DNA of 64,000 nucleotides from positions 60,109,436 to 60,173,435 of the forward strand of contig CM038232.1 of the NCBI GenBank assembly GCA_021442155.1. The letters run 5' to 3'. Source of the stretch: Cymbidium sinense (lineage: Eukaryota > Streptophyta > Magnoliopsida > Asparagales > Orchidaceae). Below are positions 22,560-34,690 of the stretch, in pieces. The notes under the pieces are model-generated. The model saw nothing but the letters and a program-made list of their open reading frames with translations. It searched no databases and had not been told where the DNA came from. How positions within the stretch are numbered: position 1 is the first letter of the stretch; every line of letters begins with the position of its first letter. A program made the translations under genes and the position numbers.

Positions 22560-24621
22560 GCTATTTTGATGTGGGAGCAAGCCCCATATGGCACTCACTC
22601 ATTAGCTGCTTTAAGTTGAGTTAACATGCTACCTTGCTAATATATCACCCTAGTGGTCATTTGTAAGATGTGAGTCCCCGTGCTTTCTTCCTGACTTGAC
22701 CATTGCAAACCAATGCGCACCTGTTAGTTTGGTAGACTTCACTGCCTAGCTAGTAAACTACCTCATGTTGATTTTGTTTAAGAAGATGTGAGTCCCCGTG
22801 CTTTCTTCTTGAACTAATCATCATGTACTGACTATGTCAAGTGTATTTGAGGTTTAGGATAAGTCTCCCAGAGGCTCCTTTCCTCTTGACTACTCTTGAG
22901 TTGATATAAGTCCTTCAGTGGCATTCACACAGTAGTCACCTTAGGTCGAATAGCACTTGTCGGTAGAAGAGGTATCCCATCAATCTTCTGTATGGGATGT
23001 GAGTCCCGATGCTTTCTTCCTAGGCTGATTATTGCAAATCGATGGGCACCTTAGGTTGGTTGATGTTCGCTATGCTGACAGTGACTCACCCGGTGGATAC
23101 ACCACTCTTGGCAGATATGAGTCCCCACACTTTCTCCTTGAGTTGGCCACCAAATACCTATGCAAATTATCTTCTCCAGGGTTTTCAATAAAGCCCTTAG
23201 TGGCCCCTCTTCCTGTGGGCATTCTACTTGGATCACGTCCTTTGAGACCCCATTTAGACACTACTCGAGTTACTTTTGGATTGGACAGTCCCCTTTCCTA
23301 GTAGCCACCCCTATGGTTGGAGAATTTGTTCAATGGATGCACATATTCTCCCTTGGTTCAATAAATATGAGATAGGTCTAGGTTGATATAAGCTCCTTCT
23401 CAGTATGATCCCTCTCAAAGTAATAGGGTCCATGATAAGCAAAAAAAATGAACAAGCAAAATATTCATTTGTGGATTAGAAATTCAAGCCCCCAATGGCC
23501 CCTTTCCTAAGCACGCATCCTATCTTTAGGGCAGTGTCATTTGAACTCCTTATAGGAATTTCTTGACTACACTTGAGTTGAGATAAGTCCCCAGGTCGAC
23601 ACTTTCTCCGTAGACTCTTTAGGTCGGGTTCAATCTATTTTCCACAAGTAGGTTACCCCAGTAGTCATCTCGCTTTCGAAGATATAAGTCTACTACGCAT
23701 TCTTTCTAGCATGATTATCACAAACTGACAGGCAGCCCAAGGTCGGGTTGACATATTATCTCGCTAATGTATCACCCCAGTGGTCTTTTATTCAAGAAAC
23801 ATGTGAGTCCCCATGCTTTCTTCCCTGAATTAACCATTACAAATTGAAAGTCACCCCTTTGGTTGGATAGTTCTCCCCTCGGCCGGGAAACTACTCTCTT
23901 TGGATTGGTAATTTGAGCTAGCCCAAGGCCAACATGGCCCTTACTCAATGCAGTCCATTGTAAACCAATGGTATCCATCAAAAATAATTAAAAATGAAAT
24001 TCATCTTTGACTATCTTTGAGCTGATTTGAGTCCCCCAGCGGCATTCACTCAATAGTCAACCCTAAGTCAGGTTCAATTTGTTGCACAAGCAACTGATCA
24101 CCCCAGTGGATCTTTATTTTGGAAGATGTAAGTCCCCGTGCTTTCTTCTTAACTTGACCATTGCAAACTAAAGCAATCCCTTTGGTTGGATAGTCTACTA
24201 TATGGTTGGTACCCCTTTGGATTGGTAAATGCTCAAGGCAACATGGCCCTACTTGTAGTCCATTGTAAAAAAATAGGATCCATCAAAAATAATTAAAAAA
24301 ATTAAATTAATCTTGACTACCTTTGAGTGGATTTAAGTCCCCCAGTGACATTCACTCAGTAGTCAGCCTAAGGTTGGGTTCAATCCGTTGCCTCGCCAAT
24401 GGATAGCCCCAACAATTGATCCTTACTTTGGAGGATGTAAGTCTACTCCACTTTCTTCTTAGTGGAGCTGCTACACAGTGAAAGGAATTCCTTTGGTTGG
24501 ATAGTCCTACCATGCGGTTGGTAGACTACCCCTTTAGATTGGTAAATAAATAGAGGCCTACATGGCCCCTTTCAGTGATCCATCAAATGGTTCCATCTCA
24601 AAATCCAAAAATTTAAAAATC
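22560..24621 (+). repeat. 3' region repeat set 2 (GTGAGTCCCCGTGCTTTCTT family)
   Basis: A diverged block containing GATGTGAGTCCCCGTGCTTT and CTTGACCATTGCAAACCAA recurs near 22,668, 22,783, 22,996, 23,115, 23,680, 23,803, 24,123 and 24,434. Companion phrases, such as CCCCAG(T/C)GGCATTCACTCA with AGTCA and GGTTGG(A/T)TAGT, recur between them in similar order. The higher-order unit is about 300 to 350 bases in the later part (23,800, 24,123, 24,434). No protein domain is seen. The last part (about 24,600) runs into LTR B; I could not find a clean polypurine tract. Confidence 0.75.
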
Positions 24622-27600
24622 TGAAATAAATTCAACCCTCCTCCCTTAGTGGAGTCAAACTAAACAAACAAAACAAATCGAATCAACCTCCTTCAATGGA
24701 GTCAAATCAAATAAATCAAAATAATCAAACCAAATTAATCAAACAAAACAAATCATCTGCTTCTCCTCAGTGAGATGCAAATCTTTCTAGTTCCCCCAAC
24801 GGATCTTCAATTCAATCCCCTAGTGGATTTCACAACCTCTTCTCCCTAGTGGATGACTTAAACTTGCTTCCCTATTAGAGAGTTCACATTTTCATCCCTA
24901 CTGGAGCACCAAATCCTAAATCAACAAATCAAATCAAATTTCTCCCTAGCAAGACTCAAATCAAATTAAATCTCTCATCCCCTAGTGGATAACTTGAACC
25001 TTTTTGCTAGTGGAAGGTTCACATACTCTTCCTAATTAGTTCTTCCTTCTTATATTTGTTGACATGAGTAGAGTCACATTGCACTAAGCTCTTGATTCCT
25101 TCTACACCTTGGGTTGAGTAGATCATTTTCTAGTGTCTTGTGATTAGGTGTTGTTGATCATCTCGTCAACCAACATGGTGTACCTTGTGGTCACACCACA
25201 CTATTGCCCTTTGTTGACCTCATTTTAGAATGAGCTCTCAACTCTCCATCTTAGACATAGGACTCTCTTAGACACTAGAGTTCCTTAGTCTTAAGACACT
25301 TCTAGTGATTAGGTGAACACTTAACCTAACCCTAGAGACTTAGAAGAGTTAGCCATAGGAATAGGTCATGCCTTGGGGTGTTAGGAAAACTTGCCTACCC
25401 TATAGCTTGAACCAAATCCTTACTTCCTTCTTTCAAGTCAAACTCTAAATCCAAACCAACTTCAAACTCAAACCAATCCCAAATCAACTTCAAACTCAAA
25501 CCAATTCCAAATCAAATCTCAAATCAATTCCAACTTAATTGATTTTCTCAAACCATAAATCAATTCCAATTGATTTTCTCAAATCATGAATCAACTCCAA
25601 ATGATTGACATCCATGATTGAATTTCAAATCCAAAATCCTTCCTAAGCCCTTTGATTTCATCTTAAGGACTTACTTAAATTAAATTCAAATCAATTCAAA
25701 CTCAAGAGATTTTCTCATAACCCATTTATATTCTCATTAATATTCATAAATATAAATGATATATAAATTCAAATAATCCAAATCAACTTCAAACTCAAAC
25801 CCAAATCTAATCAAAATCCAACCTAAACTCTTTCAAGTCAAATTCTTGAACTTAGCAAAATCAAATCCAACTCAATTCAAACCCTTGAATTTTCTTCATC
25901 ATTCAATCAATCTTCATGAAACAAATAAACAAACTTCAATCCAAATCAAATTAAATTCAAAACTCAAACCCAAATCAAACCATGTTCATCCTTTGAACTT
26001 GAAATTGTCAAATGAATCAAAACCCATTTGACTCCAAATCACTTGCAAATGGATTTTATATTTCAATCATAAGTCCATATGTGAGTTCAACCAAACTTGA
26101 ATCAAGTTGATCAAGTCAATTGATTTAGGCTCACTTGACCCAAAGTGACCTAAAAGAATCTTTTGAGCCAAATTCTACCCAAATTGGATTGAACTAAGCC
26201 CACCTAAGCCTTACATTATGAGCAACAATCATCATAAGATGATCAATCACTCAAATTGGGTCAAACCAACTTACTTTGACCAAGTCAACATTTGACCAAA
26301 TGAAACTAAACTAGCAAAATCACCATAGGCCAAATTGATTGAAACCATTGATCAAAACCAATTCATGATCAATGATTGGGACCAAATCATCATTTGAGCA
26401 AACCTAGCCCAATTGGCCACTTGACCCAAGTTAGTTGACCTAAAAGTCAAAATATGTCAAATCTTGATCTAAGCCAAATTGATTATAACCAATGGGTCAA
26501 ATTCATTCTAAATCACTTGTTGAACTTGACCAAAGCCTCAATTGGCCTAGACCCAACTAGCCCAATTGACCATGAACAACTTGACTAAAAGTCAAATCAA
26601 GTCAAAATCAAACCAAACAAAATTGATTGAAATCAAAGCTTTCATTTCAAATGACCAACCAAACTAAACCAACCCATGACCTAACCCAATTGGGTCAAAT
26701 GGGTCAAATTGGTCAACTTGACCCATTTGACCTAGTGAATTAAAATGAACCAAACCAAATATAAATCAAATTGAACCAAACCAATGATACCAAACCCTCC
26801 AAATGGTCATATGAACTTGACCAACCTTGGTTTGACCCAATTTGACCAATTGGTCAACTTGACCCAAGTTGACCCATTTTGACCTAAATGGGTCAACATG
26901 AGCCAAATCAAATCAAATAAACTCCAAATTCAATGAAATTAGCACAACCCATTTTTAAATTATTCCAAATCTTCCTAAATTGAAATCAAAGCCAAATGAC
27001 CATTTTACCCCTAGGTCAAAGGGTAACGTATGGCTAATTCCACTTGGAATTTGGTTAAATTCTTTTCATGGCCACTTGGCATCCTCTTAGTGGTCCATTT
27101 GGACACCAAGAGATGTAGTGTACATGACCCAATGGGTTTGGGTCAGCCAACCCAAAACCCACATAGAAAATTCACATGGAATCACTCCCACACTCATTTA
27201 GCACATGGAACTCCTCCACTACACTCCCCTGCCAAAATTGAACCATGGAAGATCCTAACAACCTAAAAAAACCCATTTATCTCATCAATTGATCAAAATG
27301 GCAAAGGAGCTCACATCTCTAATCCAAGTAGGGGAGATATACTCCCCTAATTTCATTCCAATTCACTCACTTTCGATTTGCATTAGGAACTCAGGAGCAT
27401 CCCTCAAGCTCTCAAGCATTCTAGCTCAATTGAATTCTCCATTTCTCATTTCTAAGCAAAAATAGGGGGAGGTAGAATTCCAACTTTGCTCAACACTCAC
27501 CAAAGTCAATTCCTCTTGCAAGCACCATCAGGGAAGCAAGTCAAAACTCACCCAAATCCAAGCAACCAAGATCACGGAAGGAGGAGCTAGACCAAAGCCA

Positions 27601-30600
27601 AGCCATTGAAGGAGCTTTGGCCAATAGGAAGATCCACTTCATCAAGCCTACAAACCTTTAATAGGGCTTCATCTCCACTAGACGAAGTTACCTTAACATT
27701 TGGGAGGGCTGGTGATAGCTTCTAGCGAGGTATGCTTTAAAATAGAGCTTAGGTATAGAATTCTTTGGTCCTTTGTTAAGGGAAGTGTAATCCTAATAGA
27801 ATTACACCATTGGATGCCTTTCTCTTTGCTCTTAGATGGTGCTTGTCCAATCCTAGCTTAATCCAAGCTCAAGTGAGCTCAGATCAAGCCATGGAAAATG
27901 GATGGTCTCTGTCTCCCATAGGCGTGGGTAGGGATGAATCATGGACCATCCATCATGCATGTTTTGGATGGACAGTCCTGATTAATACGTTTAAATTCAG
28001 TGATTAATCCTTTAGAAACTATGGGTTTAATCCTGATTGTTAAATCTTTGATGGGACGCTCCAAGGAGAAAATGCAGGCGCCATAGGTGACGTGATATTT
28101 GAATAATAATCCCATCCACGCCGTGGAAAGTGCCGACATGTAGATTAGTTATATAATTAGGGGATTTAATGACCTATTAATCATAGAAACTTTAAAAATA
28201 CATAATTAAATGTAGAAAAATTAAAAAAAATTAATTGAGGGCTCATTTTAAAGATAATTCAGTGATGAATAATATAAAATTATTTCTAATTGATTTTGAA
28301 CAGTGAATTTTCATTAATTAGGGCTTATTTGAAATATTAATAATCTTAATTACTCCCTAATGACTTCATTAATTAATTCTAAACTTCTTAGACATATTTT
28401 GGAGGATGACCTCTACCACCCCTATTTTTTTGGAATTTATTGATGAGTTAATTAAATAAATCAATTAATGAATCCCTTATCACTCTCTTAATGTAATTAA
28501 GAGTAATTAAGCATGTGAACAGTGGTTTCTTCACTTAATTATAATAATTAAATATTATTTAAGTGATTAGGAGGTTTATAGAATAATTTTTGGATATTTT
28601 TCTTAAGCTATTCCTTAAGCCCTCTTTCTTCCTTAATCCAAACCGAATTAAGGGTTAATCCACTAATGATCTTCTTAATTAGCTTAATCAAATTTTCAAA
28701 ATCAATCTCAACTTAATCCTTTCTGGTAGATCCTTAGGTGTTCAAAGCCTAAGGTAAGAAAAAATCAAATCCAACCATGTGGGAAGGTTATGAAAGTACT
28801 TAATTAAACCCTTTAGCTTAATTAATCAAAAATTATGAGCCAATTGTACCCTTTCTTTCTTAGGTGCATTGCTGATTTAAATTCAATGTTCATATATGTT
28901 GGCTCATAATTGTTAGGTTAATTATGTTAAGGTGGTGTAGGAAAGGGGTAATTAATGAACTTAATGTACACCTTAACCTAAGTAAAACATAAAATCAATC
29001 TAATGGTTCTAAAAAATGATTAAACTAAAACAACATGCACATGTGGAAAGTGGGTTAGGACTAGCAAACTTTTTCACAGTACCTAAATTCAAATCAAACT
29101 CAAAATTAAAACAAAAATTCTTTAAATAACTTTGATCCACTTTAAATGATCTTATCCCATAGGATTATTTTTAGGAATTAATTAGGGTGAATGAAGTTAC
29201 ATACTTACATTACTTTATTTCTTTCCTATCATGCTAGATATTATTTGTCATATGAAATCATGCATTCAGGTTTTTTGAAAAATAAAATAAATGAAATATT
29301 TCCTGTATATTAAATTGCATGTTTTAGCTAAAGTAAGAATATGAATGGTTATTATCACTATTAAGTCCAAAATTATTTTCAAAACCTATAAATCAAATAT
29401 TACAAATGAAAGGTATGCTACTTATAATTACCTATAAGCTTGCATGTGAGTATAACATAAGGTGTGCATTATATGAATTTTCCTTCTCTTCTCTTTTAAC
29501 ATAGTTTTGAATAGGATTTGCAAAGTGTATAGTTCATTTGAAAAGAACACAACACTTGCTTAAATTTATTCCTATTCATTCCTATGTTATCATTTAAGAA
29601 GGACCTTCACATTTACACATGTAAATTGCATAACCAAATCAAACACAAAAATCTTTTGCATGACTCTTTTTCGATTCATTTCTTTTTGTACATGCACATG
29701 TATTTAAGAAAAGTGGTATGTTAGTTTAGACATCCCAGGGTTGCAAGGCTTTAAGTAGCCCTAAGAAGGTCTTTTACATTATACCATTGGTGTAGAAAAT
29801 AATGTCGTCGTACTCACTTATGTCTTTCATACATGTAAATGTGCATTTGATTAATGGATAAAAGAATCCCTTTCTTTTATACATAACAAAATAATGCATC
29901 ATAAAATATCCAAATTTTCTTAAGCAACATCTCTTAGCATTTATCATTAAGGTGTGCTAAATATTTATATTTGCATGTATAGATATGCTTAGGGTCATTT
30001 CATGTGCATGATACACACGTTGGAAAGAAATAAAGTGTTGTGTGTTTTGTGAGTAATTCACTTTAGTTAATCCTAAAATGTCTTTCTTATTTGAATAAGT
30101 TTATTTAGAGCAAATCTAAACATAGGATTAATTAAAATAGATAATAAAATATTCACTAAAAATCATTATTGAATCTATCTTAGAAATTATTTAAGGTAGG
30201 GAGGAAAGAAAAGTTCTCTTCTCTTTTCCTCTCTTTACAACACTTAGTAATTAAGTATAGGTTCATTCTAACTAAATCAAATAATCAAATAAAATTAACA
30301 AATAAACTCTAACCTTAAAGCCTAGCTAAGACATACCACACAAGCCTTAAATGGCACACACATTAGGCTAAGTCACCATTTTTAGTCCTATGTTAGGGTG
30401 GTGCATGGTTTGATACCTAATTTTGTCTTATGATGTGATGTTTTAGTCTCGATGTTAGGGTGTATGTGCATAGATTGAATGGTAGGGCAATCCTAGTCTA
30501 ATCATTGTCTTTTGTAGGGGATTGTGCTTAAGGGGTGCTATAATAAAAATAATAAATGCTTTTGTTGTGCAAGTTGCTTATACCCCTAAGCATAATCCAA

Positions 30601-32482
30601 AATAGACCATGTGGACTTGGTTACCCATTTGTGGGGTGTTAAGTTCAATTTATTCATATAAATGCTTGGGATTGTGTGGTTTGTTTAGCTAATCTCTATT
30701 TTGCAAGTTTTAGTTAGATTTACTTTTTCCATTTTCATGTAATTCTACAATTAAGATTTTGAATGAATATTATGGGGGATTAGGATGAACATTGGTCATA
30801 AGGCTATGTATTATGCACCATGTGTAGCCTTTGGAGCAACCACATTCCAACCAATAAAAAGAAGAAAGAAGAAAGAAGAAAGAAGAAATGAAGAGTGAAG
30901 ACTCCCATAACATGAATTCATTTTTGATTGTAATTAATTCATTTGTAATTTGGGTTGTATAAGGGTAGAGCTTGGCTACCCAATTTCAGTTTGATTTTGT
31001 GCAGTGGAGCCTGACCATAAAGGCCTTTTATTCTTTTGCACTAGCTTTATAAATTATTTGATGTTTGTTTAGCTTGTGCATTAAGATGACATGTTTTTCC
31101 TAGTTTCTTCCTTGCTTTGATGAATGGCTTGGATGCGATTAGGCTCTTATGGAAAAATAAATTTTCTATCCAATTAATAACTCACAACCTCACCTAAAGC
31201 CTAAGTTATAAATAAGATAAAAGATTTAGCAACTCTTTAGCTGAATGTTATATGTTTCATATCATGCATAAAAAAGCATCTTGCTTCACTCTTACTTGTG
31301 GAGGGCTTCCACATTTGCTAGGGAACTTGGCTTGATCTTTGAGAGCCATGGTGGAAACATACCTCTTTCTCAGTGATTTTGGCCCATAATCTAATTTCTC
31401 ATGCATTAGGCATATGAATCCCATAGCATGTGTCAAATAAATTATCCAAAAATAAAAATAAAAGATAACAAAATTTGCATTAGATTTAAGTTATTAATCA
31501 TGCCCTACATGATCTAGTCTCTTAGGGAGTGTGTTTAAGGACTTAGTCTCTATCTAAATAAACCACAACCTGGTTATCTTACAAAATCATATGACTTTCC
31601 TACATGTATTTAAAATTATAGGATGAGTTAGTTGGCGGCCACCCCCAGGCGGTTGTAAGTCCAAACTATCGGGTGATTTATCCTTTCTTGTGGAGGTAAA
31701 TCAAATACCCATTTTTCCTTAGATTTAGGTTGTGCCTTAGCTCTCGACAAAGCTCCCTAAATTTAGGTTCAGAGGTTCCTACTTCCCTTTGCGGGCTACA
31801 AGCATAAATCCTCACCTCTTAGACATTTCCATGATCTTGTGTTGTGTAATTATAAGTCCTAGATTTCTAATTAAAATTTAACTCAAACAAATAAATCACT
31901 TCAACTTTGAAAATATAAAGGCCAATTATATAATAGTTTGGGATGCTTACTAGACTTCCTAGTATCATAAGAATCCCCTACTTATCGTCCTTTGGTTTCG
32001 ATAATAACTCCCTCTTCTTGATTAATCCCACTTGATCTTCCAAAATAAACCAATTGATTGATAGTCCTATCTTTTAAAATCTTTGGAGGCAATGATCATT
32101 TACCTTAATCGAGAGTATTCTTAAGGAATCTCATTCCTTAGGATGTAATTAACTATGGGGGCTTACCTCCATAGGGAACTTAACGAACTCAATTTAAAAT
32201 AAATCTTGCTTTACTTTTTCATGTAAAGTAGGAGAAGTATCTCTGGTACATTTGAAGACCAATAGTCCTTAGGAGTCCTTATGAAGGTGATTAGGTCCAT
32301 TGTAGGATGGTGACTTCTGTCTCTTAAGATAGTACATCTTTCCTCAATGTCACACCCGATCACCCTAATAAGAACATCTGCAGATCTACATGGTGTCCAA
32401 CACAAGAAAGTTGTTATTTTTATTCTTCATTTATTTTCTTCGAAAAGATAGATGAAGAATAAAAATAATAAAATTCACCACA
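24622..32482 (+). repeat. Right giant LTR (copy B)
   Basis: Collinear partner of 2,706-10,697, about 7.86 kb. It ends CACCACA at 32,482. Its start is proposed at TGAAATAAATTC (24,622), aligned to TGAAG at 2,706. Near the start B has two units of a CTCC-TTAGTGGAGTCAAA-like motif (about 24,638 and 24,688) where A has one. The flank after the end begins AGACC; no AGACC precedes 2,706, so a target-site duplication is not shown. Non-coding throughout. Confidence 0.75.
30857..30901 (+). repeat. Variable purine tract in LTR B
   Basis: AAAAAGAAGAAAGAAGAAAG-type repeat at the position matching 9,057-9,096 in copy A. It is more regular (GAAGAAA units) than in A. Confidence 0.8.
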
Positions 32483-33424
32483 AGACCTAACCAAGATTTT
32501 TAACCCACGCAACATCCTCTGACATTTAATTTGGATTTTTATGCATATGTCATGACATATATCGATGAATTAAATTTATTTATTTATATATTAGCCCACG
32601 AAGCATCCTCGGGTAGTGGACTTAAAACAATTTTTATTGTGCCTAGGCCCGGGTAATTTAAATTTATTTTATGCTAAGCGCTTTGGCGCTGAAAATATGG
32701 CACCTAGGTGCTATATTGCACCTTAGCACTACATAGTTAGCACTGTGACTTTACAATTATTGGTCATGTTAATTATTTGAATAGTGCCTAGGCCCTAATG
32801 TTTTAACACTACAACACTAGTCAAAAGCATATTCAAGATAACTGACTATCATATACACCTTAAAGATGTGAAAAAAACTTTTTTGACCAATGCCTCAGTG
32901 CTAGGTCAGAGTGCCATAGTGGTTCATCAATGTGATGCATCCTTTCAATTGCAAAATTAATGGTAATGAATGCTCCTTTTTGACCAGCATGGTAACTGAC
33001 TTGACCAGTTGACCAATGCTTAGGCACTGCATGTGAGTGTTGCGATGCTAGTTGCTATTTTAGAACTCGAGAGGTTAGTGACTCAAAATAGGGTTATTAG
33101 TACTGCAGTGCTATGTGATATTTGCCTAAGTTTTATTTTCTAGAGGATGTAGCACCTCGACACTCAAATATTAGTATCACGGTGCTATTTTATTAACAAC
33201 CATTTTTTTGGGAAAAAATAAAAATTTTGGCAGCATAAGGCCTTATAGTTTGATCTTTACAACTTTTTTAGTGCATTGGAACTCTTCTCCCTTCTTCCAG
33301 ATCTAAGTTCAACAGAGGGAGGGGTCTTGTTTCACATTAGAACTAAGCTCAACGATCGAACAAACTTCTAGACATGATGCCTCAATGCTGTGGTAATGGT
33401 GTTATAATGTTGTGTTAAATACAT
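32483..33424. repeat. Repeat X, left part
   Basis: Non-coding sequence with a short duplicated phrase (TTAACCCACGCAACATCCTC at 32,500 and TTAGCCCACGAAGCATCCTC at 32,592) and scattered GCAC-x-GTGC-like words. It flanks LTR B directly. No gene seen. Confidence 0.5.
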
Positions 33425-34372
33425 AAAACCCAAGAGAAAAGCACCTCGACACATTGAGCAAGAGCGCCAAGAACTTCATTCCTAAGAGCTTTGCACCTCG
33501 ATGCTAGGCCTTGGTGTCGTGATGCTATGAGATGAAAATGCACATATTGAACATGAATTCTTGAGTATTCCAACAATTTTTATGAAAGTTTGGTTAAGTA
33601 ACACTTTAACAATGTGAAGTTCTCATGTTTTTAGTGCAATTCTCCCTTATTTTGGATTTAATATCAAATGAAGGGAGGTTTCTTTTACTTCACATTTTGG
33701 AACTAAGTTCAATGTTGGAGGTTTTTTTTCTGAATTTTAGGATTTTAGGGGCATGAAGGCATTCTTTTACTACAGATCAAAGATCAATGAAGACACACCA
33801 TTTGATTTGCCATCGAATATAAGATCGATGGTGAAAATCTTACAAAATATCATTTCTTAGAGAGAAATCCATATAAAATTATAGTTCTAGAATTCTACTT
33901 GGAGTTTATAGTGATGGACTTAGCTTACATCGTGTGTAGGAGGAAAGCATCCTCAAACAACCACTGATCGTCTATTGTTGGAAGTATATTTATAGTTTTA
34001 GTAAGAGAGGTACAAGGAATTAAGAGCAGAAGAGAGAGAGAGAGAGAAAAGGAACCTAACGGGATAATCCCCCCTTTTTATAAGATTTTTCACTAATGGG
34101 GTGGTTCTTTTTGCCCCATAATTATTCCCCCCACTCTCTTGGGCAGTTGTCATCATTGAGCCGTGGACATCAATTGTTTCTTTATTCTTTAAACTACAGA
34201 TCATCATCGCAATGCCTCAACATTGTCATGGTAGCACCGTTGTTCCATACCATCGACTTTCCAACTAGAGTAGTTCTTATCTTTCTAAAAAAATTATAGT
34301 AGCGCCTTGACATCGAGATCACAACACTATGATGTTTGTGGCAAAAAATATTTCACTTAATTTTTTGATGTG
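33425..34372. repeat. Repeat X, part shared with 62,495-63,412
   Basis: About 0.93 kb matches 62,495-63,412 at moderate identity, for example AACATGAATTCTTGAGTATT at 33,549 and 62,616 and a shared TTGGAAGT(A/G)T near 33,980 and 63,041. It contains many GCACCTCG(A/G)TGCT-like words and a GA-rich microsatellite (34,027-34,050). A TATAAG element precedes a shared CACTAATGGGG(T/C)G. The style suggests an LTR or other non-coding TE part. An internal partial duplication of about 350 bases is visible (33,283-33,370 against 33,630-33,725). Confidence 0.7.
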
Positions 34373-34690
34373 AACAAAATTGCCCCCAATAAATGTGTCA
34401 TGTCAATAGGACATTATCATTCATTGAATTTTCTTAGTGATTGTATGTAGCCATATGATATGAAGAGAGAAATATAGCTTTGAAAATTTCTAATCATTTT
34501 CATTTATCATAGAAAACAATGATACAAGAGAGATTACTGTTAGAAATGATTAGCCTAAAATTTTCTAATACAAGCAAAAGTAGTATGAGATCTATTAGCC
34601 ATAGTAGTTTTCCTTTCTGAAATTTTGTGGGGATGTTAAAAGGTAGCTTCCTAGTCATGAACTAATAAAGAAAGCTTCTATTCAAGTTTC
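34373..34690. other. No recognisable feature
   Basis: AT-rich sequence between the shared X repeat and the antisense coding remnant; nothing identified. Confidence 0.5.

Noticed and set aside
23032..23375. Overlapping open frames of 60-89 codons on both strands
   Set aside because: They arise in the diverged 3' repeat set; no homologous frame is kept between repeat units.
32483..32487. AGACC as target-site duplication of the giant element
   Set aside because: No AGACC stands before the proposed left edge (2,701-2,705 is TATTT), so I do not claim a duplication.
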